Source: Sinimarinibacterium sp. NLF-5-8 (GTDB lineage Bacteria > Pseudomonadota > Gammaproteobacteria > Nevskiales > Nevskiaceae). Taken from it: a stretch of 64,000 nucleotides of DNA. Of the stretch, positions 21,267 through 30,541 are shown in pieces. A program made the position numbers and the translations under genes. The stretch lies in NCBI RefSeq assembly GCF_010092425.1, contig NZ_CP048030.1, forward strand, positions 496,001 to 560,000, given 5' to 3'. The stretch's first letter is position 1; each line of letters begins with the position of its first letter. The notes beneath the pieces were generated by a model. That model ran no database searches, was not told the DNA's origin, and saw nothing but the letters and a program-made list of their open reading frames with translations.

Positions 21267-21290
21267 TTGGCGCCAATGTTGGCGCCAATG
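21267..21290 (+). repeat. Tandem TTGGCGCCAATG pair near the attachment site
   Basis: The 12-mer TTGGCGCCAATG, itself containing the palindrome TTGGCGCCAA, occurs twice back to back about 125 bp from the tRNA scar. It could be a recombination-directionality or integrase arm site. The remaining 21291-21414 shows no gene or motif I can name. Confidence 0.4.
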
Positions 21291-21414
21291 TACCTGAAAA
21301 GCTGTCTTTTTCTGTCCCTCATTGACCATATCTTGTCCCTTGTTGTTCCGTGATGTAGAATAAAAACAGAGCTTTAGCGGGGTTGGATGGCACTGTACAG
21401 ACGGGCGGGATTGC

Positions 21415-21460
21415 TCTGTTAATCAGCGGGTCACTGGTTCGAGTCCAGTTCGCGGAGCCA
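21415..21460 (+). other. 3' half of tRNA-Asn (GTT), probable att site at the island end
   Basis: From the anticodon loop CTGTTAA onward, the sequence has the 3' anticodon-stem strand, variable loop, a perfect T arm (ACTGG-TTCGAGT-CCAGT), the 3' acceptor strand TCGCGGA, discriminator G and encoded CCA. The preceding bases cannot supply the 5' anticodon stem, D arm or acceptor strand, so it is not a complete tRNA. This is the duplicated 3' tRNA segment expected at one end of an element integrated in tRNA-Asn; the complete gene should lie beyond the left edge of the window. Confidence 0.82.
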
Positions 21461-21467
21461 AAAATTC

Positions 21468-21497
21468 AAAAAGCCACCTCGTCGGGTGGCTTTTTTA
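21468..21497 (+). terminator. Rho-independent terminator after the tRNA scar
   Basis: AAAAGCCACC and GGTGGCTTTT form a stem with T6. It was probably the original terminator of the chromosomal tRNA-Asn gene. Confidence 0.8.
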
Positions 21498-21594
21498 TTG
21501 GGGTATGGTTTTTTCAACATGACCGCGCGGATTTTTCAAGGCAAAAGCGATCCGGCGGCGATGCGTGTTCAATTTTGAGTAAGGGAGAGTTCCG

Positions 21595-21933
21595 ATGCGG
21601 CGATTGAGTCTGTGGGCGCAATGGGTCGGCGTTTTGGCTCATGGCGCCTTGTTGCTGCTGCTGGTGCTCAGGGGGTCGGTGCTGGCTTACTGCGCGGCGG
21701 CGATCCTGCTGATCCCGCTGCCGGGCTTGTTGCGCGGGCGGCGCTATACCTACCAGTGGGCGAGTATGTTGCTGGCAATCTATTGCGCGCTGTGGCTTGC
21801 CGAGATGTGGAGCAACCTCCCGGGGCGCGCGGCGGCGTTGCTGCTGGCGTCCTTGAGTGCTGTGGAGTTTGTCAGTCTGGTGCTGTTTGTTCGTCTGCAG
21901 GATCGAGAACGGCATGGGCAAACGGCAGGGTGA
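21595..21933 (+). CDS. DUF2069 family inner-membrane protein
   Basis: The product is 112 residues behind GGGAGAG. Four hydrophobic helices are visible (GVLAHGALLLLLVLRGSV, YCAAAILLIPLPGLL, ASMLLAIYCALWLAEMW and AALLLASLSAVEFVSLVLF). Length and the central GRRYTYQWASM motif fit DUF2069. It converges on hda and their 3' ends overlap by about 60 bp. Function is unknown. Confidence 0.8.
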   Translation: MRRLSLWAQWVGVLAHGALLLLLVLRGSVLAYCAAAILLIPLPGLLRGRRYTYQWASMLLAIYCALWLAEMWSNLPGRAAALLLASLSAVEFVSLVLFVRLQDRERHGQTAG

Positions 21934-22561
21934 TGCGGCGTTTGGCGCGTAATGCGTTGTGATCGAGCTGGTCGAGCGCATGGAGCAGGCTGCCGGTATC
22001 GCGGGGCAGGGTATTGAGTAGCCAGCGGGTGACATCCTGCGGCAGATTGAAGCCACGATGATGGGCGCGCAGTTGCAGCAGTTCTGCACGATGCTGGTCG
22101 TCCAGTGGCTTGAGGCCAAAGACCAGGCATTGCTGCAAACGCGTGGTCAGATCGGGAAGTGCTGCGCGGCTGTGTTCGGGCGCGCGGTTCAGGGCGATCA
22201 CATAGCGTCCACCGTTGACGCGCACGGCATCGAGTGTCCGCAGCAAGGCAATGCACCACCGGCGTTGATCGAGAATGGTGTCGGTGTCATCGATGAACAA
22301 GGTGCTGCTGTTCTCGTAGCCGCCAAGGACATCGACCCCGGCGTCGTACAGCTGGTCCAGTGGCAGATAGGCCCCGCGATGCGCCCGGCAACTGGCCTGC
22401 AACAGATGGCTGCGACCGCTGCCGGGGGCGCCGAAGATGACGACCGGCTGTGTCAGCTCCTGGAGTGCGCGCACCGCATCGAGATTGGGGCCGGCGTAAT
22501 AGCTGTCGAAGCTGGCGGTGTCGCGCAGTTGAACGGGCAGGGCAAGTTGGGCGCCTTTCAT
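21872..22561 (-). CDS. hda: Hda, regulatory inactivator of DnaA
   Basis: The product is 229 residues with a DnaA-like AAA+ domain. Hda bound to the sliding clamp makes DnaA hydrolyse ATP and so prevents re-initiation. The N-terminus holds a clamp-binding motif (QLALPVQL), followed by FDSYYAG, the P-loop GAPGSGRSHLL, Walker B TLFIDDTD and a sensor region with GLKPLDDQHR. Its ATG overlaps the stop of the transporter gene upstream (ATGA), so the two are co-transcribed. Confidence 0.92.
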   Translation of the reverse strand: MKGAQLALPVQLRDTASFDSYYAGPNLDAVRALQELTQPVVIFGAPGSGRSHLLQASCRAHRGAYLPLDQLYDAGVDVLGGYENSSTLFIDDTDTILDQRRWCIALLRTLDAVRVNGGRYVIALNRAPEHSRAALPDLTTRLQQCLVFGLKPLDDQHRAELLQLRAHHRGFNLPQDVTRWLLNTLPRDTGSLLHALDQLDHNALRAKRRITLPFAHAVLDPADEQTAPD

Positions 22562-23670
22562 GAGGAGCGATCGGCGGGAGGATGCCTGGCTGTTTCATCC
22601 GTGATGGACGGCGCGCCTTCCTGGTAGAGCGTGCTGTGCAGCCATTGCTTTTTGGCATGGCGGAGCAAAACCGCAATGGCTGCCGAGCCTGGCAGGGCCA
22701 GCAGCAGGCCGACGAAACCGAACAGCTGACCCCCTGCCATCAGGCCGAAGATCACCGCAACCGGATGCAGGCCGATCTTGTCGCCGACCAGTGAGGGCGT
22801 CAGCCACCAGCCTTCGACGATCTGGCCGATGCCAAAGACAATGACGATGCCGATCAGCGGCAACAGCGATTGCTCCTGCACCAGCATCGCCAACGCCGCA
22901 GCCACAAAGCCGACGGCAAAGCCGAGATAAGGCACAAAGCTGAGCATTCCCGCCATTACGCCGATGACCAGTGCCAGTTTGAGTCCGGCCAGTGCCAGCC
23001 CGGTGCTGTACAGCAGTGACAGCAGCAGCATCACCGTCAGCTGGCCGCGCAGGAACGAACCCATCACCTGATCGGTTTCCTGTGCGATCTGGCGGACTTT
23101 GGGCAGCAGGCGCGGTGGGATCATTCTGGCGACCCAGTCCACCAGATTGTCCCAGTCGCGCAGCAGGTAAAAGCTGACGATGGGGATCAGCAGCAGATTG
23201 GCGATCGTGGTGGCAAAGGCCGCGCCGGACTGGGAGACCTGTGCCCAGACGATGCCGGCCAGATTACCGGCGCTGCTCCAATGCTGGCTGACGATATCCT
23301 TGAGCCCCTGTCCGTCCAGACGGATGCCTGCAGGCAGGGCAATACCGAGCCGGGGCAGGCCGTTGTCCTGGAGCCAGATCAGCCAGTCGGGAATGTTTTT
23401 CAGAAGCACGATCGATTGCTGATACAGCATCGGTGCAATCAGTCCCAGCGCAATCATGCTGATCAGCGTCAGCCCGAGGAAGACCACCACCACGCCCAGT
23501 GTGCGCGACAGCCCCCAGCGTTGCAGGCGATCGACGATCGGATCGCCGAGGTAGGCCAGCCCCGCGCCGATCAGAAACGGACTGAGGATGGGGCTGAGCA
23601 AGGTGAAGAACACCAGCAGGCCGATGCCTGCGGCATACCACGGCCAGTGCTGGCGCAGATGGGGCGTCAT
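22558..23670 (-). CDS. AI-2E family transporter (PerM-like)
   Basis: The product is 370 residues from the ATG at 23670; the longer reading from 23946 lies over the neighbouring DUF2066 gene. About eight membrane helices are visible, with the family's PIVSFYLLRDWDNL motif and a C-terminal set including GIGQIVEGWWLTPSLVGDKIG. The family includes TqsA and PerM, putative efflux permeases. It stands between DUF2066 and hda, overlapping both by four bases, a conserved gammaproteobacterial arrangement. Confidence 0.88.
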   Translation of the reverse strand: MTPHLRQHWPWYAAGIGLLVFFTLLSPILSPFLIGAGLAYLGDPIVDRLQRWGLSRTLGVVVVFLGLTLISMIALGLIAPMLYQQSIVLLKNIPDWLIWLQDNGLPRLGIALPAGIRLDGQGLKDIVSQHWSSAGNLAGIVWAQVSQSGAAFATTIANLLLIPIVSFYLLRDWDNLVDWVARMIPPRLLPKVRQIAQETDQVMGSFLRGQLTVMLLLSLLYSTGLALAGLKLALVIGVMAGMLSFVPYLGFAVGFVAAALAMLVQEQSLLPLIGIVIVFGIGQIVEGWWLTPSLVGDKIGLHPVAVIFGLMAGGQLFGFVGLLLALPGSAAIAVLLRHAKKQWLHSTLYQEGAPSITDETARHPPADRSS

Positions 23671-24296
23671 GGGGCTGCCGATGCGCGATAGTCGAGGGTG
23701 AGATCGGGAGAGTTTACGCGCAGATGCAGCGCTGGATGCTGCGCCAGTGCGCGCCGCAACTGCGGATCGCCGCCATCGACCCGAACCTGCAATTGCGCGC
23801 GCGAAGCATGCGCCGATTCGGTGCTGATGCGTTGCACGCCGGGGATGCCATCGAGCGCACGCAGAGCCTGCAGATAATCGCGCGCGCTGTGCAGGCCATC
23901 GAGGGTGACGCGCACATCTGCGGTATTGCCGGCGAGGATGCCCCATACCGGCAGGTGTGCGGCGCGGAGGCTGCGCTCCAGTGCGGCACCGTCAAACCCG
24001 GCCGCCAGCATCAGCCCCCGTTCGGGATCGTTGATGTAACCGACTTGCTGAACCAGTCGCGGCGCCTGGGCGATGACGCCCTCGGCTTCGGCAACGGCGT
24101 CGGCGCCGCTGATACGCTCGATCACTTGTGCCAATGCCTGCTGCAGTGCGGCACTGCGTTGTTCCGGCGATTGATCTGCCACCGAAACCTGCGCCCGATA
24201 AGCCTCGGTGCTGCCGCGCGTCTGCGCCCATGCCGCAGGGCCGCCGAAGACAATGCAGGCCACCGCGATACACAAATTGGGGATAAAGCGTTTCAT
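23667..24296 (-). CDS. DUF2066 domain exported protein
   Basis: The product is 209 residues starting at MKRFIPNLCIAVACIVFGG with a signal peptide ending near AAWAQ. The body contains RSAALQQALAQVIERISG and LVQQVGYI, typical of DUF2066 proteins usually found between purM and hda. Function is unknown. It diverges from purM across about 90 bp and its stop overlaps the next ATG. Confidence 0.82.
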   Translation of the reverse strand: MKRFIPNLCIAVACIVFGGPAAWAQTRGSTEAYRAQVSVADQSPEQRSAALQQALAQVIERISGADAVAEAEGVIAQAPRLVQQVGYINDPERGLMLAAGFDGAALERSLRAAHLPVWGILAGNTADVRVTLDGLHSARDYLQALRALDGIPGVQRISTESAHASRAQLQVRVDGGDPQLRRALAQHPALHLRVNSPDLTLDYRASAAP

Positions 24297-24388
24297 ATGC
24301 CGAATTATCCAGGGAACCCCGCTAAAATGACAGCCAAGCCATTCACTTTTCAGGCGCGCGCGCCTTTTCATTCAAGAGTTGCCCAACC

Positions 24389-25432
24389 ATGAGTAAACAA
24401 GCCGGTCTGACCTATCGCGATGCAGGCGTCGATATCGATGCAGGCGACGCCCTGGTGGATGACATCAAAAAAATCGTCAAGTCCACACAGCGGCCCGAAG
24501 TCCTGGCGGGCGTGGGCGGCTTTGGCGCGCTGGTGGGTTTGCCCAAAAAATACAAGGAACCGATTCTGGTCAGTGGCACCGATGGCGTTGGCACCAAGCT
24601 GATGCTGGGGATTGAAACCGAGCGCATCGAAGGGCTGGGGCAAGATCTGGTGGGCATGTGCGCCAACGACGTGCTGGTGTCGGGTGCCGAGCCGCTGTTT
24701 TTTTTGGACTATTACGCCACTGGCAAGCTGGAAACCGCAGTGGCGGCACAAGTGGTCAGAGGCATCGCGCGCGGCTGCAAGCTCTCGGGTTGTGCCCTGG
24801 TGGGCGGCGAAACGGCCGAAATGCCGGGCATGTATCCGCCGGGTGACTTCGACCTCGCCGGTTTTTGTGTGGGCGTGGTTGAAAAGAAAAAAATCATCAA
24901 CGGCAAGCGCATCAAAAAAGGCGATGTGCTGATTGCGTTGCCCTCCAGCGGCCCGCATTCCAATGGCTACTCACTGGTGCGGCGGATTCTGGAGCTGCGC
25001 AAGAATCACAACCCGCTGGCGCAACCCATCGGCAAGGGCACACTGCTGGATGCGCTGATGGCGCCCACCACCTTGTATGCCAAGCCGGTGCTCGGCCTGC
25101 TGGCGTCTGGCGTTGATGTGCGCGGCATGTCGCACATCACCGGCGGTGGATTGCCCGGTAACATTCCGCGCTGCTTCCCCGATGGCGTGGGGGCGGTCAT
25201 CGACACGCAAAGCTGGAAAGTGCCGGAAGTATTCAACTGGCTGCAGCAAGCCGGCGGCATCGAAACCGACGAAATGCGCCGCGTCTTCAACTGCGGTGTG
25301 GGCTTCGTCATCATCGTGCCGCGCCTGCAGGCTGACCGAGCCCTTGAAGTGCTCAGGAAGGCCAAGGCCAAACCGTGGATTTTGGGTGAAATGGTGGCCT
25401 CGGATACGCCGGAAGACGTGCGCTTCGCATGA
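24389..25432 (+). CDS. purM: Phosphoribosylformylglycinamidine cyclo-ligase
   Basis: The 347 residues match the usual length of AIR synthetase, which closes the imidazole ring in step 5 of purine synthesis using ATP. Seen motifs are [12 protein letters not shown] at the start, [20 protein letters not shown] and [10 protein letters not shown]. Its TGA overlaps the ATG of purN. Confidence 0.96.
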   Translation: MSKQAGLTYRDAGVDIDAGDALVDDIKKIVKSTQRPEVLAGVGGFGALVGLPKKYKEPILVSGTDGVGTKLMLGIETERIEGLGQDLVGMCANDVLVSGAEPLFFLDYYATGKLETAVAAQVVRGIARGCKLSGCALVGGETAEMPGMYPPGDFDLAGFCVGVVEKKKIINGKRIKKGDVLIALPSSGPHSNGYSLVRRILELRKNHNPLAQPIGKGTLLDALMAPTTLYAKPVLGLLASGVDVRGMSHITGGGLPGNIPRCFPDGVGAVIDTQSWKVPEVFNWLQQAGGIETDEMRRVFNCGVGFVIIVPRLQADRALEVLRKAKAKPWILGEMVASDTPEDVRFA

Positions 25433-26097
25433 GCGCGCGCATTGTTGTTTTGATCTCCGGGCGCGGGCGCAATCTGCAGGCGCTGATCGACGCTTGTGCC
25501 TCGGGTTTGATTGACGGGCAGGTCGTTGCCGTGATCAGCAACCACGCCGAAGCGGGTGGTCTGGCGCGCGCGCGCGCAGCCGGCATCCCCGCCCTTGCCC
25601 TGTCTCACCGCGATTTTGCCAGCCGTGAAGCCTTTGACGCGGCGCTGATCGAGCGCATCGACCCTTACCAGCCCAACATCGTTGCGCTGGCCGGTTTCAT
25701 GCGGATCCTGACGCCTGCGTTTGTCGGTCATTATCTTGGGCGCATGGTCAACATCCACCCTTCGCTGTTACCTAAATATCCGGGGCTGCACACCCACCAG
25801 CGCGCGCTCGAAGCCGGGGATCGCAAGCATGGGGCGACGGTGCATTTTGTCACCGCCGAACTCGACGGCGGCCCCGCCATCATTCAGGGGCAGTTCACCG
25901 TAGATGCGCAGGATACGGCGGACACTTTGGCGGATCGGGTCATGCAAACCATTGAATTACATATCTACCCGCAGGCGCTGGCATGGCTGGCCGCAGGGCA
26001 GGTGCGCCTCGACGGTGCGCGCGCAGCGTTCGCCAACGGTCACCCGGCACCGCTGATCTGGGATGCCGGACAGGAGGCACCGCCATGCGCGGCCTGA
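25429..26097 (+). CDS. purN: Phosphoribosylglycinamide formyltransferase
   Basis: The product is 222 residues. It uses 10-formyl-THF to formylate GAR in step 3 of purine synthesis. [30 protein letters not shown] and [20 protein letters not shown] (with the catalytic His and Asn region) are clear. It overlaps purM by four bases and the next gene by 13, so it sits in an operon. Confidence 0.95.
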   Translation: MSARIVVLISGRGRNLQALIDACASGLIDGQVVAVISNHAEAGGLARARAAGIPALALSHRDFASREAFDAALIERIDPYQPNIVALAGFMRILTPAFVGHYLGRMVNIHPSLLPKYPGLHTHQRALEAGDRKHGATVHFVTAELDGGPAIIQGQFTVDAQDTADTLADRVMQTIELHIYPQALAWLAAGQVRLDGARAAFANGHPAPLIWDAGQEAPPCAA

Positions 26098-26795
26098 CCT
26101 CATGGCTGGGCGTATGGCTGCTGATTGGCAGCAGCGGTGCCGTACAAGGAGCAGAAACCATGCAGGCACGCAGTGATCATTACACCGTGGAGTGGAGCGG
26201 CATCTCGCTGGGCGAAGGCACCATCAGTCTTGAAAAGGCCGAAGGCGAGAATTGCTATCGCTACAGCTCAACCACCAACCCCGTTGCCGTGGTGCGCTGG
26301 ACTTATGGCTCACCCGCCGAGCACAGCACGTTTTGCATCCAGGACGGTCAACTGCGCGCGCGCAGCTTTACCTATACAAATGACAAGCGCAGCAAAGACA
26401 GTTTTGTGCTGGATTTTGACTGGGACAAAAAACAGGTGCACACCGCCTATCGCGGCCAAAGCACCACCCGCGAGCTGCCGGCAATCGCCTATGACCGCCT
26501 CAGCATCCGTCAGGCCGTGCGTCTGTGGGTGCTGGCGTATCTGGACGGCAAAGCGTCGGCAGAGGCCGAGTTTGTCATGGTCGATGACGACCGCATCAAG
26601 CCCTATCGCTTTGCCATAGGCGCGCGCGAAAACGTTGTCGTCGGCAAGCAAACCATTGAAGCCTTGCGGGTTGACCGGATCGACGAACGCCGGCCGCACC
26701 ACTACTGGCTCGACCCCGCGCGCGACTATGTGCCGGTAAAGATCGAGCAGCTCAAAGACGGCAAGGTCGAACTGCGGATGCAGATCAAGCCGTAA
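26085..26795 (+). CDS. DUF3108 domain exported protein
   Basis: The product is 236 residues from the ATG at 26085 behind CAGGAGGCACC. A signal peptide ([20 protein letters not shown]) is followed by a beta-rich domain with [27 protein letters not shown] and [18 protein letters not shown], the DUF3108 signature. It is often next to purN in gammaproteobacteria. It is probably periplasmic with an unknown role. Confidence 0.82.
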   Translation: MRGLTSWLGVWLLIGSSGAVQGAETMQARSDHYTVEWSGISLGEGTISLEKAEGENCYRYSSTTNPVAVVRWTYGSPAEHSTFCIQDGQLRARSFTYTNDKRSKDSFVLDFDWDKKQVHTAYRGQSTTRELPAIAYDRLSIRQAVRLWVLAYLDGKASAEAEFVMVDDDRIKPYRFAIGARENVVVGKQTIEALRVDRIDERRPHHYWLDPARDYVPVKIEQLKDGKVELRMQIKP

Positions 26796-26817
26796 AACCC
26801 GCCAACCGGAGCGCGCG

Positions 26818-28008
26818 ATGAGCAAACCGCAGTTTGACTGGCAAGACCCGCTGTTGCTGGATGCCTTGCTCAGCCCTGAAGAACGCATGGCGCAAACCGC
26901 CGCGCGCGCGTTTGCGCAAACCTGTCTGGCGCCGCGTCTGCCCGGGATGTTTCGTCAATCCAATATCGACCGCGGGATTTACCTTGAGATGGGCGCGCGC
27001 GGTTTGCTCGGGGCGACTTTGCCCGCCGAATACGGCGGCGCGGCGATGAATCAAGTCAGTTACGGGCTGATCGCGCGCGAAGTGGAGCGCATCGACTCCG
27101 GTTTTCGCTCCATGCTCTCGGTGCAATCATCGCTGGTGATGCTGCCGATTTTTCTCTACGGCACCGAGGATCAAAAGCAGCACTATCTGCCGCAACTGGC
27201 CAGCGGGCAGTGGGTGGGCAGCTTTGCCCTGACCGAACCCGATCACGGCTCCGATCCCGGTGCCATGCAAACCCGCGCCGAACGCACGCCCGGCGGCTAC
27301 AAACTCAGCGGCAGCAAAACCTGGATTACCAACGCGCCGTTTGCTGATGTGTTGATCATCTGGGCCAAGCTGCGCGAGATCGACGGCAGTCAAAGCGTGC
27401 GCGGCTTCATCATCGAGCGCGCGCTGGCGCAAAACCTCAGTACGCCGGTGATCGAAGGCAAAGTCGGCCTGCGCACCTCGGTCACCGGCATGGTGATGAT
27501 GGACGGCGTGTTTGTGCCGGAAGAAAACCTGCTGCCGCTGGCCAAAGGCTTTAAAGCCCCGTTTACCTGCTTAAACTCCGCGCGCTATGGCATTGCCTGG
27601 GGCGCGCTGGGCGCCGCCGAGGACTGCTGGCACACCGCGCGCCAATATGTGATCGACCGCAAGCAGTTTGGTCGCCCTTTGGCCGCAACCCAACTGGTGC
27701 AGAAAAAACTGGCCGATATGCAAACCGAAGTCACCCTCGGCCTGCACGCCTGCCTGCAACTGGGGCGGCTCAAGGATCAGGGTGTGGATGCGCCGGAGAT
27801 GGTATCGCTGCTCAAGCGCAATTCCTGCGGCAAGGCGCTGGAGATTGCCCGCCACGCGCGCGACATGCTGGGCGGCAACGGCATTTCTGATGAGTTTGGC
27901 ATCGCCCGCCATCTGGTCAATCTGGAAGTGGTCAACACCTACGAAGGCACCCACGACATTCACGCGCTGATTCTGGGGCGCGCGCAAACCGGATTCGCCG
28001 CTTTTTGA
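26818..28008 (+). CDS. gcdH: Glutaryl-CoA dehydrogenase
   Basis: The product is 396 residues. It oxidatively decarboxylates glutaryl-CoA to crotonyl-CoA with FAD, in lysine, tryptophan and aromatic breakdown. The start [72 protein letters not shown] and the catalytic Glu in [20 protein letters not shown] are characteristic of GcdH rather than of other acyl-CoA dehydrogenases. A 22-bp gap separates it from the DUF3108 gene. Confidence 0.92.
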   Translation: MSKPQFDWQDPLLLDALLSPEERMAQTAARAFAQTCLAPRLPGMFRQSNIDRGIYLEMGARGLLGATLPAEYGGAAMNQVSYGLIAREVERIDSGFRSMLSVQSSLVMLPIFLYGTEDQKQHYLPQLASGQWVGSFALTEPDHGSDPGAMQTRAERTPGGYKLSGSKTWITNAPFADVLIIWAKLREIDGSQSVRGFIIERALAQNLSTPVIEGKVGLRTSVTGMVMMDGVFVPEENLLPLAKGFKAPFTCLNSARYGIAWGALGAAEDCWHTARQYVIDRKQFGRPLAATQLVQKKLADMQTEVTLGLHACLQLGRLKDQGVDAPEMVSLLKRNSCGKALEIARHARDMLGGNGISDEFGIARHLVNLEVVNTYEGTHDIHALILGRAQTGFAAF

Positions 28009-28093
28009 GCGCGCACTGGCGCAGCGGCGGTTGCAATCCGGCGCAATCGGCTTAAAAGTTGGGGTCTATTTTGCGGCCACACAGGACACAACA

Positions 28094-29905
28094 ATGAGCC
28101 CATCCGGGGAGACCATCAAAGCGCGCGATCTGCTGCGCGGCGTCATCAAAACCGCACCCGACGTGCTGACCCTGAACAAAGGGTTATTCAACCTGCTCAC
28201 CGTTAAGCCCGACAGCCCCTCGTCGATTGGCCTGATGCTGCAACGCTGGGCGCAAAAGCAGCCGCAGCACACGGCGCTGCTGTTTGAAGATCGTCGCTGG
28301 ACTTACGCCGAGCTCAACGCCTGGGCCAACCGCATCGCCGCCGTTTTGCGCGCGCAAGGCATCCAAAAAGGCGACAAGGTGGCGATCTTGATGGACAACC
28401 GCGCCGAGGTGCTGGCCTGCGCCGCCGCCGTGGTCAAACTCGGCGCCGTTGCCGGCATGATCAACCACCAGCAGCGCGGCGACGTGCTCGCGCACAGCCT
28501 CAAGTTGACCCATTCCAAAGCCATGATCATTGGCGAGGAATGTATTGATGCCCTGCAAGGCGCGGGCTTTGGCCCCGATCAGCAGCCCGACATCGCCTGG
28601 CTGTGGGAGGGCGACGCCGAAGCGCCCGAAGGCTGGCTCGACCTGCGCGCGCGCAGCGACGAAGCCAGCGCCATGAATCCGCCGGAAACCGCGCGCGTGA
28701 CCATGCGCGACCCGTGTTTTTACATCTTCACCTCCGGCACCACCGGCCTGCCCAAAGCCTCGGTGATGACCCATTACCGCTGGGCGCGCGGTATGGCGGG
28801 TCTGGGACAAATGACCATGCGGCTGAAAAATGACGACGTGTTCTATTGCTGCCTGCCGCTGTATCACAACAACGCGCTGACCGTGTCCTGGGGCGCGGTG
28901 ATGGGCGCGGGCTGCACGCTGGCGCTGTCGCGCAAGTTCTCCGCCTCACGCTTTTGGGACGAGATTCGCCGCTTTGATGCCACCGCGTTTTCTTACATCG
29001 GTGAGTTGCTGCGCTACTTGCTCAACAAGCCCGAAACCCCGAACGACCGCAATCACCGCGTGCGGGTGATCACCGGCAATGGTTTGCGGCCTGAGTTGTG
29101 GGATGCCTTCCAGCAGCGTTTTGGCATTGAGCACATCAGCGAGTTTTATGGTGCCAGCGAAAGCAATCTGGCCTTTGCCAACGGCTTTGGTCTGAACAAA
29201 ACCGCCGGTTTTTGCCCGCTGCCGTTTGCCATCGTCGAGTTCGATGCCGACGAAGAGAAGCCCGTCCGCAACGCCAAAGGCTTCATGAAAAAGGTCAAAC
29301 GCGGCGGCGTTGGCCTGCTGATTACCGAGATCACCGACCGCGCGCCGTTTGATGGCTACACCGACAAAAAAGCCGGTGAAGCCAAGCTGCTGCGCGACGT
29401 GTTCAAAAAAGGCGATTGCTGGTTTAACACCGGCGATCTCATCCGCGATCAGGGCTATCGTCACATTCAGTTTGTTGATCGCGTTGGCGACACCTTCCGC
29501 TGGAAAGGCGAAAACGTCGCCACCACCGAGGTTGAAGCCGCACTCAACCGCTTTGAAGGCATTGAACAGGCCGTGGTTTACGGCGTTGAAATCCCCGGCG
29601 CCGATGGTCGTGCCGGCATGGCGGCGCTGACCCTGGCCGAAGGGGTGACGTTTGACGGCGCGGCGCTGGCCGAACATCTCACCACGGCTTTACCGGCCTA
29701 CGCGGTGCCGCTGTTCATTCGCCTCAAGGCCGAGCAGCAAACCACCGGCACCTTCAAGTTCCGCAAGGTTGACCTCAAGCGCGAAGCCTTTGACCCGGCG
29801 CAGATCGACGAGCCGCTGTATGTGCTGGCCGATCGCAGCAAAGGCTACGAGCCCCTCAGTGCCGGAATTTTCAGCCAGATCCAGGGCGGGCAATTGCGGC
29901 TATAA
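28094..29905 (+). CDS. Long-chain acyl-CoA synthetase (FadD6/FATP-like, AMP-binding)
   Basis: The product is 603 residues from the ATG at 28094 with AGGA upstream. Adenylation motifs are clear: YIFTSGTTGLPKASVMTHYR, EFYGASESN and DTFRWKGENVATTEVE, and the C-terminal TGTFKFRKVDLKREAFDP is typical of the very-long-chain/fatty-acid-transport subfamily. It activates fatty acids to CoA thioesters with ATP, presumably feeding the dehydrogenases downstream. Confidence 0.88.
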   Translation: MSPSGETIKARDLLRGVIKTAPDVLTLNKGLFNLLTVKPDSPSSIGLMLQRWAQKQPQHTALLFEDRRWTYAELNAWANRIAAVLRAQGIQKGDKVAILMDNRAEVLACAAAVVKLGAVAGMINHQQRGDVLAHSLKLTHSKAMIIGEECIDALQGAGFGPDQQPDIAWLWEGDAEAPEGWLDLRARSDEASAMNPPETARVTMRDPCFYIFTSGTTGLPKASVMTHYRWARGMAGLGQMTMRLKNDDVFYCCLPLYHNNALTVSWGAVMGAGCTLALSRKFSASRFWDEIRRFDATAFSYIGELLRYLLNKPETPNDRNHRVRVITGNGLRPELWDAFQQRFGIEHISEFYGASESNLAFANGFGLNKTAGFCPLPFAIVEFDADEEKPVRNAKGFMKKVKRGGVGLLITEITDRAPFDGYTDKKAGEAKLLRDVFKKGDCWFNTGDLIRDQGYRHIQFVDRVGDTFRWKGENVATTEVEAALNRFEGIEQAVVYGVEIPGADGRAGMAALTLAEGVTFDGAALAEHLTTALPAYAVPLFIRLKAEQQTTGTFKFRKVDLKREAFDPAQIDEPLYVLADRSKGYEPLSAGIFSQIQGGQLRL

Positions 29906-29943
29906 ACCGCGCGCGCTCTGCGTTTGCTTTTAATTTACTTTCA

Positions 29944-29969
29944 CCGCGCGCACTGCGCGCGGTTTTTTT
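29944..29969 (+). terminator. Rho-independent terminator
   Basis: CCGCGCGC-ACT-GCGCGCGG is followed by T7, about 40 bp after the synthetase stop. Confidence 0.9.
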
Positions 29970-30005
29970 CACCTTGTTACATCTGCACAGCCATTTTTTG
30001 AATAC

Positions 30006-30473
30006 ATGAACATCAAAATCGACGCCGATCGCCATCTCGACATCGCCACCCCCTTTGCCCGCGCGCGCGCCAGCGTCAGCGATGTTGCCGCAGTGATGCG
30101 GCGCTTTCCCAAGATTCGCGACTTTCAGGCGCAGGGCGGGGATGTCTATCTGGCACGGATGGAGCCGATCAGCTCGCAGCGCGCCAACATCTCGCATGAA
30201 GTCAGCTTTGCCGGTGCCTACAGCGCCGATGCCGAACAAGGCGTCTTGCAATGGCGGGCGGTCAAAGGCAAGGGCAATGCCCAGCTCAATGGCCGCTTGC
30301 AGTTGATTGACCTGGGCGCGCGCGGCACGCAGCTGCGCTTGAGTGTGACCGGCGAGCTTCAAGACGTGCCGGTGCCGTTGTTGTTTCGTCCCGTTGCGGG
30401 CACCTTCATTCAGGCCAAGTTCGGCGCACTGATCGATGGCTTTTTGGAAGCCACCGGCGACGCGCTGGCCTGA
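30006..30473 (+). CDS. SRPBCC/START-like family protein
   Basis: The product is 155 residues. It starts with a strand (IKIDADRHLDIATPFARARASVSDVAAVMRRFP is the opening region) and ends with a long helix (FIQAKFGALIDGFLEATGDAL), the order of the SRPBCC ligand-binding fold. Its place between an acyl-CoA synthetase and acyl-CoA dehydrogenases suggests a lipid-binding helper role, which is inference. Confidence 0.65.
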   Translation: MNIKIDADRHLDIATPFARARASVSDVAAVMRRFPKIRDFQAQGGDVYLARMEPISSQRANISHEVSFAGAYSADAEQGVLQWRAVKGKGNAQLNGRLQLIDLGARGTQLRLSVTGELQDVPVPLLFRPVAGTFIQAKFGALIDGFLEATGDALA

Positions 30474-30541
30474 CGCGCGTTATAAAGGGGCGATCCAGAG
30501 CGTTTTGACTTTCAACCATTCACTTTTCAGGAGAGCCGGGT

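Noticed and set aside
21383-21460. Complete tRNA gene
   Set aside because: Only the 3' half fits tRNA-Asn; the 5' side cannot form the acceptor, D-arm or 5' anticodon strand.
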